DNA from: Anatilimnocola floriformis
GTDB taxonomy: Bacteria > Planctomycetota > Planctomycetia > Pirellulales > Pirellulaceae
DNA: 64,000 nucleotides
NCBI RefSeq assembly: GCF_024256385.1
Contig: NZ_JAMLFW010000001.1
Location: 3,782,001 to 3,846,000, forward strand
Direction: 5' to 3'
Made by a program: the position numbers and the translations under genes. Positions 34,140 through 42,757 of this stretch are shown one piece after another (the stretch's first letter is position 1; each line of letters begins with the position of its first letter). The notes beneath the pieces were generated by a model. The model was given only the letters and a program-made list of their open reading frames with translations, searched no databases and was not told the DNA's origin.

Positions 34140-35105
34140 TTAGCGAAATACCGCCGCATATTGACGGTACCATTCGCTTTGAAAACGCTCGCTCGGATCG
34201 TATTTCCGCTTGAGCCGGAAGAAGTCACGAATATTGGGATAGCAAGCGCTGACCTGCTCAGGCGTAGCCCAGCGGTGGTAGGTCAGAAAGAACGAACCCT
34301 TGAACTCAATGACGCGATCCAGGATTTTGCGGAAGTCGGCTTTCGCCTTGGCGATTCCTTCTTCGGTGTGCCGCACATGCAAGTTACAGACGACGCACAC
34401 CGACTTCTGTCGGGCCCAGGGTAAAAACGTCTCCTCATCCGCCTCAATGAAGCGAATCGTGCCGTAAGTGATGTCGGCCTTGCGGTCGGCCAGGTCCTGG
34501 CGAATGGCGGTGAAAAACGGCATCAGCGCGTCGTGCTTGAGATACACTTCCGTGATCATCTCCGTCCCCTTTTCAGCCTCGACCGCCGTGCGGTGCACGA
34601 CGAAGTCGCCCGCCAATTGGTGCGTGTCGGACCAGTACACCTGACCATCGGTCTTACCGTAGTGCGCGGCGTAGACCTCGAAAGCTTTTTGTTTGTCTAT
34701 CCGCATCAGGCGATACAGTTCCGCCCAATCGTCGGCGGAAAGTTTGGCTGGCTTTTCGCTGACCGGCACATCAGCCGCCACCGGTTCGTAGCATGGAAAC
34801 ACACCAGGATGTTTTTCGGCAGCACCCGAAAGTTCAGCCGAGTACTGACAGTCGCCGAGGACGAACCCTTGGTCTACCCGCCGCTGATATCCGTCGAGCA
34901 GATCTTTGACGGCGATTACTTCGACCCGGCGGCGGACCTTAAAGCGTCGCGTCAGCCTTAGCTGCACTTGCGTGATGATGCCGAACAGGCCGTAGCCGCC
35001 GATCGCCAGTGAGAACAGCTCCGAATTCTCCTTGCGACTGCATTGGTGCTGTTCTCCGGCCTCGTCCAGCAGTTGAAACGACTCAATATCGTGAACCCGA
35101 CTTCA
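34140..35105 (-). pseudogene. FAD-dependent oxidase (aldonolactone-oxidase-like), N-terminus lost
   Basis: Open frame from 35105, just after a TGA, to the stop at 34140. It begins inside the FAD-binding domain: 'VHDIESFQLLDEAGEQHQCS', 'RKENSELFSLAIGGYGLFGI', 'ITQVQLRLTRRFKVRRRVEV'. The substrate domain follows ('TYGTIRFIEADEETFLPWAR', 'HRWATPEQVSACYPNIRDFF') to a complete C-terminus 'YDPSERFQSEWYRQY'. The first ~130 residues, with the FAD-pyrophosphate loop, are missing. The ATG at 34967 would give 275 residues without a working FAD site. Upstream partner of the ACP-acyltransferase fragment. Confidence 0.65.
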
Positions 35106-35772
35106 GAAATGTAGGGCCAGAGCGCCTCGATCGACGCAAACTCCTTGCCCTCCAACAAGAGAACGTCAGTGTCATAAACTCGATCCTGAAGTTGATTCGT
35201 GTGGGCGTCGTCCATCCCCTCGCCCCGCGATTTAAAGAAAAACGCTGCCAGCTTTATATTCGGCCAATCCCGTTACACAGGTCTCGGATTTTTCTAAAGT
35301 CCTTCCTGAATCGTGATGAAATTGCTTCCAGCGCTTCGCCAATAACGTGCCATCAGCGTGCGGTGCGTGGCACCAATCAGTGAGATTGTGATGTCGCGAC
35401 GAAGGCACGAAGCGCGGTCGATAATTAGAAATCGCCAAACCGATTTTGATTGCTCACAATTGACATCGCATGGGACCACGTTAAAATGCCGACATCGCAA
35501 GAGGACAACTCAGCACCGTGGCGGTTGTCTCTTCCTTCTATACACGTTGCCTTTGCAACGTACTTCTGGACGACAAACCACTACTTCCTTCGTCCCGATC
35601 GTCACTTCTGCTTGGCCTTAACTTGTTCCTGTTGGCATTCGCGGTACTTTTGCCGCGCCAACCTTCGACAAGCTCAAACTGCATGCCCAGCTGCATTTGC
35701 AGTCTCGACCGCCCCGGTCACGAAAGTGCAACGGCGGCGGCTACAGGATTCGTGAAGAAGGTTAGAAGAATT
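35106..35772. other. junction region between gene remnants and the mobile element
   Basis: A minus-strand stretch near 35110-35200 reads 'DTDVLLLEGKEFASIEALWP' and 'YISEVGF' in a frame other than that of the FAD remnant; origin unclear. The rest has no recognisable content. If the element to the right has a left end in the window, it should lie here, but no tRNA-derived repeat is visible. Confidence 0.35.
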
Positions 35773-36339
35773 ATGAGGCACGATAACCGCAAGCAGCTGA
35801 GCAAGCTGGAAAACCTCTATAACGCGGGAATGGAGATGCGTAAACTCGGCCGCAACCGCAAGCGGTGGGTCGAACTGGCGAAGCGGGTTGGGATTCGTCA
35901 CACGCAGCTGCGGGTGGCCGAGGAGTTTGCCATTCAATACTCGCCCGAGGAGTTCGCCGAACTCACCAGGCAGCGACGGTTTGACGGCACGCCGCTCGAC
36001 ATTGAGTACGTTCCATTATTACTTACGTTGCCGTGGCTGAAGGAACACCAGCGTTTGCTTCGCAGTTTGTTTCAACAGGAAATCGTGATCCAAGGCTGGA
36101 GCGTGAATGAGGTTCGGTCTGAGATCGAACGCCGCGGTCTGAACGTAAATCCGAACAAGGTCGTATGGGAGATTCTGATCGAGTTGTATGGTTTACTTGA
36201 CCGCGCGGAAGAGGCTGGGATGTACTCTCCCTATTCCGCCGAGGTCTTGGTCGCCGCGAACCACCTGGTCAACTGTTTGCGTCAAGACATGGCTCGGATC
36301 CATAGTCCGCGGCTTGTTGGCGCAAACTGGCGCAAATAA
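35773..36339 (+). CDS. unknown protein, helix-turn-helix-like N-terminus
   Basis: 188 residues from ATG 35773; the frame is open upstream to 35518 but that part is unlike protein. 'SKLENLYNAGMEMRKLGRNR' and 'KRWVELAKRVGIRHTQLRVA' look like a small helical DNA-binding region; 'FQQEIVIQGWSVNEVRSEIE' and 'EILIELYGLLDRAEEAGMYS' are further helices. Resembles plasmid or phage regulatory proteins in style, but no family can be named. First gene of the mobile-element region. Confidence 0.5.
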   Translation: MRHDNRKQLSKLENLYNAGMEMRKLGRNRKRWVELAKRVGIRHTQLRVAEEFAIQYSPEEFAELTRQRRFDGTPLDIEYVPLLLTLPWLKEHQRLLRSLFQQEIVIQGWSVNEVRSEIERRGLNVNPNKVVWEILIELYGLLDRAEEAGMYSPYSAEVLVAANHLVNCLRQDMARIHSPRLVGANWRK

Positions 36340-36431
36340 AGTCCCCGCCGATGTGGTGGGGATTGCCCTCGCGTTGCTGAAAAATCCGCAATCGACGGCT
36401 GCTTAGACGTCATTCCACCACGAACGTCACT

Positions 36432-36455
36432 GCGGGCAGTCACCCGACTGCCCGC
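36432..36455 (+). terminator. hairpin after the gene at 35773
   Basis: GCGGGCAGTC (36432-36441) and GACTGCCCGC (36446-36455) form a perfect 10-bp stem with loop ACCC. No T-run follows, so termination is likely but not certain. Confidence 0.5.
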
Positions 36456-36581
36456 CACGTCAGATTGTTCTCGATGAAATGCTGGGGCGAAGAGTCGAAT
36501 CCGATCACCTGGCAATTCGACAATTAGAAATCCACGGTACGGACAGCGCTTCGCGGTATGGTCCGGGCCCATCAAATCTTG

Positions 36582-37372
36582 CTAATCGACGGTTACGACA
36601 ATCCTCAAACGCGCTATCAGCGACTCGCGGAGCGCGTCTTGATCTTGAAGGCGAGCTTCCAGCATTTGTTGGGCTAGGGCAACGGGCAGGCATTCTGAAA
36701 ACTTCAGACCGTCGATTGCCTTTTCATCCACCCCTGGCCTCAACGTCTCAAGGGCTCTGGCTCGAAGTTCAGTAATGGCAATTTGCAACTCCGCAGGTCG
36801 GCTGTTTGCAAACATCAGCGAAAGGCTGTCGTGTTCAACAGTGGTGCCAAGCAACTGCCCAAGTTCATTGGTGATCGCAGCATTGGCTCGAACGCCGCCA
36901 AACGTCCACCAAGTCGACTGGCCGGCGGCGCCGCTCAGCAGCACCGTGCTGTCCCGGTCGCAGGGATAGTCTTTTCGCAGCGAGTTGATCTGATCCTGGG
37001 CGCGACGTGACCAGCATGCACGCACGCTATCGCTTGCCAAAACTCGTTTGATCGCCTGGGCCAGGCGGAAACCCAAACCGTCCGGTGCGCCTTTCCAGCG
37101 GCTTCGGCCCTTGTCGTCGGTCGCCTCGACATAGGCAATACGCCGCTGAGCCGACCCGGCTTGCTCTTGATCTCGATGAGGAAGAAGCCCTGAGGCGTGA
37201 AGACCAACAGGTCGACTTCGTTGACGCTGCCATCGTCGGCGATGAACTCGAAGTTACTCCAGGCCCGGTATGGTTCGTGCGTCGGGAACTGTGCGCGCAC
37301 GAAATCAAGTGCTTCTCGTTCCCACGGGAAGCTGGATTCTGCGACGCTTGTCCAGTTCTTCGTGACTGCCAT
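36582..37372 (-). pseudogene. NERD-domain protein joined to an unrelated C-terminus, frameshifted
   Basis: From ATG 37370-37372: 'FPWEREALDFVRAQFPTHEP', 'YRAWSNFEFIADDGSVNEVD', 'LLVFTPQGFFLIEIKSKPGR'. This is a NERD nuclease-related domain with D and E-x-K as at the start of BREX PglW kinases and NERD helicases. After 'GRLSG' the frame shifts and 'RIAYVEATDDKGRSRWKGAP' leads into a C-terminal region ('STVLLSGAAGQSTWWTFGGV', 'LALAQQM'-like helices) that recalls the tail of large DEAD/DEAH helicases. The several hundred residues expected between are absent. Defence function, if any, is lost. Confidence 0.55.
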
Positions 37373-37406
37373 CTGAAGGTATCTGGTCCTGGTTTGGGAG
37401 ACTGCT

Positions 37407-37619
37407 TTATCGGGGTTTTTGCATTTGACCTGGCTCGGCGGCGTCACCGGCACGAACCCAGGCGTCGACCTCGTCACGCTTGAATTTCCACAGACTTCCG
37501 AACTTGTGTGCGGGCATCTTCTTGCGTTCGATCCACTTGTAAACCGTGTCCTTTTTGATTCCCAAATAGGTCGCGATCTCTTCGACAGACAACCAGCGGT
37601 CAGCAGCTACATCGCTCAT
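37407..37619 (-). CDS. excisionase/AlpA-type helix-turn-helix protein
   Basis: 70 residues from ATG 37617-37619 with GAGG six bases upstream. 'RWLSVEEIATYLGIKKDTVY' then 'KWIERKKMPAHKFGSLWKFK' and 'RDEVDAWVRAG' is the complete MerR-like winged helix of excisionase-family proteins (HTH_17). Such proteins bend DNA at attachment sites or activate excision and toxin genes. Upstream partner of the NERD remnant; divergent from the Ycf35 cassette. Confidence 0.85.
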   Translation of the reverse strand: MSDVAADRWLSVEEIATYLGIKKDTVYKWIERKKMPAHKFGSLWKFKRDEVDAWVRAGDAAEPGQMQKPR

Positions 37620-37895
37620 CTTTGACCTCAAGACACGCTACCTGAACGGCGGTCTTGAATCCCTACGAGCTGGGATGTCTTGTCCAGACCATCCGGTAAC
37701 AGGCGGGAGCATCATAACGGATGTGCTAGCGGACCGAAACCATCGAAATTCAAAGGCAGTTTTGAAGTGTTGCATTTGGGGTGAGGTGAGGAGAGTTGTA
37801 CCCGCTTAATAAGTACGCGATTTCGGGCATATCAGATTGAGCTGGCTGGCTAACTGTTGGCCACACGAACTCAGTCAATTCAACGGAGGTGAGAC

Positions 37896-38267
37896 TTGTC
37901 ACACATTGTTCAAATTCAAACCCAGGTGCGCGATGCGACCGCCGTCGATGCGGCGTGTAGCCGGCTTGGATTGCCGCCGCCCGTGCAACGGACGGCGAAG
38001 TTGTTTTCGAGCACGGCGACGGGATTGACCGTGCAGCTGCCGGAGTGGACCTACCCCGTGGTGTTCGATGTCGCCACCGGCGACGTGAAGTTTGACAACT
38101 ACAACGGCCGGTGGGGGCAGCAGCAGGAACTGGATCGGTTCCTGCAGGCGTATGCTTGCGAGAAGGCTAAGATCGAGGCCCGGAAGAAGGGGCACACGGT
38201 CAGCGAGCAAACGCTTGCCGATGGTTCGATCAAGCTCACCATCCAGGTCGCTGGAGGTGCTGCATGA
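37896..38267 (+). CDS. DUF1257 protein (Ycf35-like)
   Basis: 123 residues from TTG 37896 with GGAGG six bases upstream. 'SHIVQIQTQVRDATAVDAAC', 'RLGLPPPVQRTAKLFSSTAT', 'VQLPEWTYPVVFDVATGDVK' and 'GRWGQQQELDRFLQAYACEK' follow DUF1257/Ycf35 across its length. Known from plastids and cyanobacteria, where it sits near Ycf46; biochemical role unknown. Overlaps the DUF2997 start by four bases (ATGA), so the two are translationally coupled. Confidence 0.85.
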   Translation: MSHIVQIQTQVRDATAVDAACSRLGLPPPVQRTAKLFSSTATGLTVQLPEWTYPVVFDVATGDVKFDNYNGRWGQQQELDRFLQAYACEKAKIEARKKGHTVSEQTLADGSIKLTIQVAGGAA

Positions 38268-38458
38268 AGATCATCGAAGTTACCGTCTCGCCCAAGGGCG
38301 AAACCAGGATCGAAACGAAGGGCTTTGCGGGCGGCGAGTGCCGGCGGGCGAGCCGGTCAATGGAAGCGGCCCTCGGCGTTCGAGCAAGCGAGCAGCTCAC
38401 CACTGAGTTCTACCAGCAGTCGTCTGTGAGGCAGTCGCTAAAGGAGGGCCAGGCATGA
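38264..38458 (+). CDS. DUF2997 protein
   Basis: 64 residues: 'MKIIEVTVSPKGETRIETKG', 'FAGGECRRASRSMEAALGVR', ending 'QQSSVRQSLKEGQA'. Matches DUF2997, a small beta-alpha protein regularly placed between Ycf35 and Ycf46 genes. Starts in the stop of the gene before it and its own stop overlaps the next start by four bases. Confidence 0.8.
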   Translation: MKIIEVTVSPKGETRIETKGFAGGECRRASRSMEAALGVRASEQLTTEFYQQSSVRQSLKEGQA

Positions 38459-38607
38459 ACCAGGTTCGTCGTCGTGTGCTTCGCCCCGCACCGGAAGTGT
38501 CTCCGGATCCGGCCTTAGCTCGGCGTTACGATCGGCAGCGGCAACAACTCGCGGACCGATCGCCTATCCCTTCGCCGCTGGATAACCAGGCTCAAACGAG
38601 CCTTTAA
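38455..38607 (+). CDS. 50-residue hypothetical protein in the Ycf cassette
   Basis: ATG 38455 overlaps the stop of the DUF2997 gene (ATGA). 'MNQVRRRVLRPAPEVSPDPA', 'RRYDRQRQQLADRSPIPSPL', ending 'NQAQTSL'. Arg/Pro-rich and probably unstructured. Coupled translation supports it being real. A small hairpin AGGCTC/GAGCCT with TTT overlaps its stop codon. Confidence 0.55.
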   Translation: MNQVRRRVLRPAPEVSPDPALARRYDRQRQQLADRSPIPSPLDNQAQTSL

Positions 38608-38715
38608 TACCGTTGACCGGTTGCATGCTCGGCTGGAGCGACAACTGGCGGGCTAAGCCCCTGGGCACTGCGGTTTCGCAGTCATCTTTTCCCTACATTC
38701 TCCAAGGAGATTTCT

Positions 38716-40206
38716 ATGTCGCTCACTGAGCGATTGTCGGAGATGGTCCGCGCTTGTTTCACCGGGCTGTGGATCGAATCACATGAACATGACGATGCAC
38801 TCGCCGAGATTGCGCAACTATGCCGGCGCGAAGAGTGGCGGTTGGCGACATGGAATATCGAAGAGGGGCTCAAAATTCTCGGTCACGAAGCCGCCGTCGA
38901 TACCGGCACCAATGACCCACTGACTGCCATTCGAGCCCTCGCGGCATTCCCGGCATCCGAACAGCCAGCGATTCTGGTGCTGACCAATTTCCACCGATTC
39001 CTGCAGAGCGTCGAGATCGTTCAGGCCCTCGCGAAGCAGCTCACGCAAGGCAAGCAAAACCGCACGTTCGTCGTAATCCTATCGCCGGTGGTGCAGGTGC
39101 CGACTGAACTCGACAAGCAATTCATAGTGATCGAGCACGCGTTGCCAGGTCGCGAACAACTGGCGGAGATCGCGAGAGGGATCGCTACCGAGCGCGAAGA
39201 GCTGCCTACCGGTGTCGAGTTCGAGCGTATGTTAGACGCCAGCGCTGGTCTGACCCGGTATGAGGCCGAAGGAGCCTTCAGCCTTTCCCTAGTTCGCCAC
39301 GGCAGATTGCGAGCGGACGTGCTCTGGGAACAGAAGACTCAGATGCTCAAGAAAAGCGGTCTGCTGTCGCTTCACCGCGGCGGCGAGACCTTTTCCGATC
39401 TGGGCGGACTGGAGGCAGTGAAGGCTTTCTGCCAGCGGTCGCTGCGGCACCGGGCGAATCGTGCGTCAGCAGTCAGGCCACGAGGGATCCTGCTGCTGTC
39501 GCCACCAGGCTGTGGCAAGTCGCAATTCTGCAAGGCCCTCGGGAATGAGACCGGCCGCCCCACACTCGTCTTGGACATTGGCAACTTGCTCGGCTCACTG
39601 GTCGGGCAATCGGAGGCGAACATTCGGCAAGCACTCCGCATCATCGACGCCATGGCGCCGGCAGTGCTGTTTCTCGATGAGTGCGAGAAGGCATTTAGCG
39701 GTGTGTCCGGGCAGGGCGACAGTGGCGTATCCGCTCGGCTCTTCGGGTCGTTTCTCTCTTGGCTCAACGACCACGATTCGGATGTGTTCGTCGTCGCGAC
39801 CGCCAATGACATTTCAAAACTGCCGCCGGAGTTTTCCCGGGCGGAGAGGTTCGACGGTGTCTTCTTTCTCGACTTGCCAGATGCAAGTCAGCGGCAACAG
39901 ATCTGGCAAATTTACATAGCCAAGTACGCACTCGATGCAGCTCAGGCCTTACCCAAGGACGAAGGCTGGACCGGGGCGGAGGTCAAAGCCTGTTGCCGTC
40001 TGGCAGCATTGCTCGATGTGCCGCTCGTCGCAGCGGCGCAGAACATCGTGCCGGTTTCGAGAACTTCGGCAGAGTCGGTGGAGAAACTGCGAACCTGGGC
40101 CAGTGGGCGGTGCCTGAGCGCTGACAGACCGGGGATCTACCAAGGGGCAACCGTCACGACGACTGGCGCCCGGCGCAAAGTGACTCGCGATCCGTCGCAG
40201 AATTAG
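38716..40206 (+). CDS. Ycf46-like AAA+ ATPase
   Basis: 496 residues, ATG 38716 after AAGGAG. N-terminal ~225 residues form a degenerate AAA-like domain ('AILVLTNFHRFLQSVEIVQA', 'LPGREQLAEIARGIATEREE'). Then 'FSDLGGLEAVKAFC' and a full AAA+ module: Walker A 'LSPPGCGKSQFCKALGNE' (about 258-275), Walker B 'VLFLDECEKAFSG' (about 315-327), sensor 'FVVATANDISKLPPEFSRAE' and arginine-finger 'RFDG'. This double-domain plan is that of cyanobacterial Ycf46. The partner genes DUF1257 and DUF2997 support it. Likely a remodelling ATPase; substrate unknown. Confidence 0.88.
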   Translation: MSLTERLSEMVRACFTGLWIESHEHDDALAEIAQLCRREEWRLATWNIEEGLKILGHEAAVDTGTNDPLTAIRALAAFPASEQPAILVLTNFHRFLQSVEIVQALAKQLTQGKQNRTFVVILSPVVQVPTELDKQFIVIEHALPGREQLAEIARGIATEREELPTGVEFERMLDASAGLTRYEAEGAFSLSLVRHGRLRADVLWEQKTQMLKKSGLLSLHRGGETFSDLGGLEAVKAFCQRSLRHRANRASAVRPRGILLLSPPGCGKSQFCKALGNETGRPTLVLDIGNLLGSLVGQSEANIRQALRIIDAMAPAVLFLDECEKAFSGVSGQGDSGVSARLFGSFLSWLNDHDSDVFVVATANDISKLPPEFSRAERFDGVFFLDLPDASQRQQIWQIYIAKYALDAAQALPKDEGWTGAEVKACCRLAALLDVPLVAAAQNIVPVSRTSAESVEKLRTWASGRCLSADRPGIYQGATVTTTGARRKVTRDPSQN

Positions 40207-40542
40207 ATTTCGCCAGGCTTCTTCAAAAGCTCAACTAACTCGGTTGCATGCGATTCAAACCAGGACTGGAATCGCGTGGCTTCGTCGATCCATCGGTCAA
40301 TCATCTGGATTGTCGCCGTGGCACCAACGTCACTCGCATCGATGATAGCGCGCAGGCCGGTGATTTCAAGGTCCAAGCTCTTTCCATTGCTCGTTGTGGA
40401 AAGACGCACACCTGGTTCGAGTCTGGAAATCCACCAGTCCTTCAGTACCGGTACCCAGGAAACCCAGTGGTGAAACCGGATCCGCTGGACTCCGGCCGCC
40501 AATAGCCAATTGAAGTCGATCTCGAAGCTACCTGGGCCACTA

Positions 40543-41575
40543 GAGCGTTTTCCTGATTTTTAGTTGCCAGTATATTCTGCTGGCAGCAGTGGATTTGGTA
40601 GAGGTATAGGCAGTCACTGTCAGGAGACTGTCATGAAACCTTACTCGATGGATTTGCGGACGCGCGTGTTAGCCGATTACGACTCGGGCCTGGCGACGCA
40701 AGCGATTGCAGAGAAGTATCGAATCTCGACGAAGTGCGTGCGAGATTTGCGGCAACTGCGCGAGGAGACGGGGCAACTCACTCCACGCCAGAGCAAGACT
40801 GGGCCAAAGCCGAAACTCGCTGAACACACCGAGCAGTTGGCGACGTTAGTTCAAGAACAGCCGGACGCGACACTGGAGGAATTGCAGCAGCGACTGCCGG
40901 TGCGTGTTGGTTTGTCGACGATCTGGCGGGCGTTGGTTGCGCTCGGCGTCACGCTTAAAAAAAGTCCTGCATGCAGCTGAGCAGCAGCGGCCCGATGTCG
41001 TCGATCGCCGAACGTGTTGGTACTTCTGGCGAGCCTCGCTCGATTACCGGCGGCTGGTGTTTCTCGATGAAACGGGAGCCGACACCAAGATGACGCGACG
41101 CTACGGGCGTGCGTGGCGCGGCGTACGCCTGGTCGATCACGTGCCTCATGGTCATTGGAAGACGACGACGTTCGTCGCTGGCCTGCGTGCGACGGGCCTC
41201 ACTGCTCCGCTGGTGGTCGACGGCCCGATGAACGGACAACTCTTCCTCGCGTATGTGCAGCAGCAACTCTCGCCGGCACTCAAGCCTGGCGACATTCTGA
41301 TTCTCGACAACCTGCCCGCTCACAAAGTCGCTGGCATCCGCGAAGCCATCGAAGCTGTCGGCGCTCAACTCCAATAACTGCCGCCCTACAGCCCCGATCT
41401 GAATCCGATCGAAATGGCATTCTCCAAATTGAAGAGCTTGCTGCGTAAAGCAGCCGCTCGCACCATCAACCAACTGGAAGCCACCATCGCCTCACTGCTC
41501 AACTGCTTCACCCCAAACGAATGTTGCCATTATCTGGAACACGCCGGTTACCTACTACGAACTTGAAAAACGCTC
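40543..41575 (+). mobile_element. IS630-family insertion sequence
   Basis: 1033 bp bounded by inverted ends GAGCGTTTTC (left) and GAAAAACGCTC (right), with the dinucleotide TA on both sides (40541-40542 and 41576-41577). This is the TA duplication expected of IS630/Tc1 elements. Carries one transposase gene in two frames. Confidence 0.9.
40633..41566 (+). pseudogene. IS630 transposase, frameshifted and with an in-frame stop
   Basis: ORF A from ATG 40633: helix-turn-helix 'DLRTRVLADYDSGLATQAIA', 'HTEQLATLVQEQPDATLEEL'. At a run of seven A (40957-40963) the frame changes (+1) into ORF B: 'FLDETGADTKMTRRYGRAWR', 'GDILILDNLPAHKVAGIREA', then after a TAA at 41375 'SPDLNPIEMAFSKLKSLLRK' to 'HAGYLLRT'. 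The D, D and E of the DDE triad are all present but spread over the broken frame. The A-run could allow ribosomal slippage; the TAA cannot be bypassed that way, so this copy is dead. Confidence 0.85.
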
Positions 41576-41704
41576 TAGATTCTCCTGATGAACGTGCTGC
41601 CTCACGTAACTTCGGTTTGCTCGGAAGATCAAAACCGGGACCATAGCTGTTGGCACCGCGTACGCCTCGGCGTTTGACAAACAGGACAGTACCGCACCGT
41701 AACG

Positions 41705-42127
41705 ATGCAAGTCGTGGCAAACTTTTTCGAGCAAGTGGATTCTGTGTTGGATGCGCCGGTTGAGTTCGCCGCTCGTCGATTGGCTGAGCAGGCATTCACC
41801 GACGAACTGTCGAAGCTCGTTTCGCATCTCACCGAGCGGCTCAGCGGCGCAGAGGATGGCAAGCCGAAGATCTTCCGGGATTCCGCTGTCGAGAATCTGC
41901 GTGAGTTCTTCGATCGCTTCCGCCATTTGAACATCCGGTCCTGTGAGCAGCTCGACGAGCTCGTGACCCAGGCCCAGCGCGTTGTGCGCGGCGTCGAACC
42001 GCAGCAACTGCGGGAGAATCAGAATCTGCGCCAGCAAGTGGCTGCCCAGCTTTCGAGCGTTCAGTCGGTGCTCGATGGCATGCTCGTGGATCGGCCACGG
42101 CGAAACATCCTGCGCCGCGGGAAATGA
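41705..42127 (+). CDS. unknown helical protein of the element
   Basis: 140 residues. 'VANFFEQVDSVLDAPVEFAA', 'RLAEQAFTDELSKLVSHLTE' and 'LREFFDRFRHLNIRSCEQLD' suggest a long alpha-helical or coiled-coil protein; the end 'DRPRRNILRRGK' is basic. The frame is open 30 bases further upstream and no ribosome site precedes the ATG, so the true N-terminus may be longer. Next in line after the IS insertion; same strand as the clamp-like gene. Confidence 0.55.
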   Translation: MQVVANFFEQVDSVLDAPVEFAARRLAEQAFTDELSKLVSHLTERLSGAEDGKPKIFRDSAVENLREFFDRFRHLNIRSCEQLDELVTQAQRVVRGVEPQQLRENQNLRQQVAAQLSSVQSVLDGMLVDRPRRNILRRGK

Positions 42128-42142
42128 GGGCTGACATTATAT

Positions 42143-42388
42143 ATGCAGCTCATCATCACCCCTGGCGGCGAGGCCCGTTGCATCTACGGCGAGGAAATTG
42201 ACCTGGCCCAACTGGGCGAGCTGACCATTCGCCGCGGTTCGCATGTGGAACCGGATCCCGCGGGCAGTTGGTTCTGTGATTTGTCGCCGGTTTCTGGGCC
42301 CCAGCTTGGCCCCTATCCCTCTCGCAGCTTGGCGCTGGCCGCCGAAGTTGCCTGGCTCGCTGACAACTGGCTCACACCCGACTGCTGA
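42143..42388 (+). CDS. small hypothetical protein
   Basis: 81 residues: 'MQLIITPGGEARCIYGEEID', 'LAQLGELTIRRGSHVEPDPA', 'SRSLALAAEVAWLADNWLT'. A beta-rich start and a C-terminal helix; complete and protein-like. Lies 15 bp after the gene before it in the same direction. Function unknown, presumably part of the element's core. Confidence 0.65.
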   Translation: MQLIITPGGEARCIYGEEIDLAQLGELTIRRGSHVEPDPAGSWFCDLSPVSGPQLGPYPSRSLALAAEVAWLADNWLTPDC

Positions 42389-42481
42389 GCCGTTTCGTTT
42401 CGATTCCAACGCCATTGTCCGGCCCGAGCTGCGCGCGTGCGCAGGCGGGCCGTTTTCATTTTCCCATCAGGAGTAAGACCG

Positions 42482-42673
42482 ATGACTCAATCCGAACTCA
42501 ATCAAGCCGTTGCCGATGCTACCGGCGAATCCGTGAGCACCATTCGCCGGCGAGGCTTCAGCGTCGTCACCCCGCTCACCGTGTTTCAGCCGGACGATGC
42601 CGAGGACTATGCGCTGCCGAGCGTCGTTGATTGGGATGCGCTGGAGCGGCAGCAGCGTCGCAGCGCTGCTTAG
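42482..42673 (+). CDS. small HTH-like protein
   Basis: 63 residues from ATG 42482 with AGGAG nine bases ahead. 'SELNQAVADATGESVSTIRR' followed by 'RGFSVVTPL' reads as a helix-turn-helix of the excisionase or terminase small-subunit style. Acidic middle and basic tail. Possible element-encoded regulator. Confidence 0.55.
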   Translation: MTQSELNQAVADATGESVSTIRRRGFSVVTPLTVFQPDDAEDYALPSVVDWDALERQQRRSAA

Positions 42674-42757
42674 CGATGCCGACCAGTGAAAAGCACGGGC
42701 GGTAGTGTCACTGCCGCCCATTTTGGATTTTCAACCATTCACCGATTGGAGGCTCCC

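Larger units (their letters stand above)
40203..41700 (-). pseudogene. hypothetical gene interrupted by IS630
   Basis: The minus-strand frame ending at 40203 ('IRFHHWVSWVPVLKDWWISR', 'GKSLDLEITGLRAIIDASDV', 'ELLKKPGEI') runs to the IS end at 40541. It continues in the same frame on the far side: removing 40543-41577 joins 'GPGFDLPSKPKLREAARSSG' to 'GPGSFEIDFNWLLAAGVQRI'. The original start lies near or beyond 41650, but no good start codon is visible and the region overlaps the plus-strand gene at 41705. No family recognised. Its stop overlaps the end of the AAA+ gene by four bases. Confidence 0.55.

Noticed and set aside
36480-36520. T-loop-like GATTCGACTC suggesting a tRNA at the left end of the element
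   Set aside because: The flanking bases do not form a T-stem or acceptor stem.
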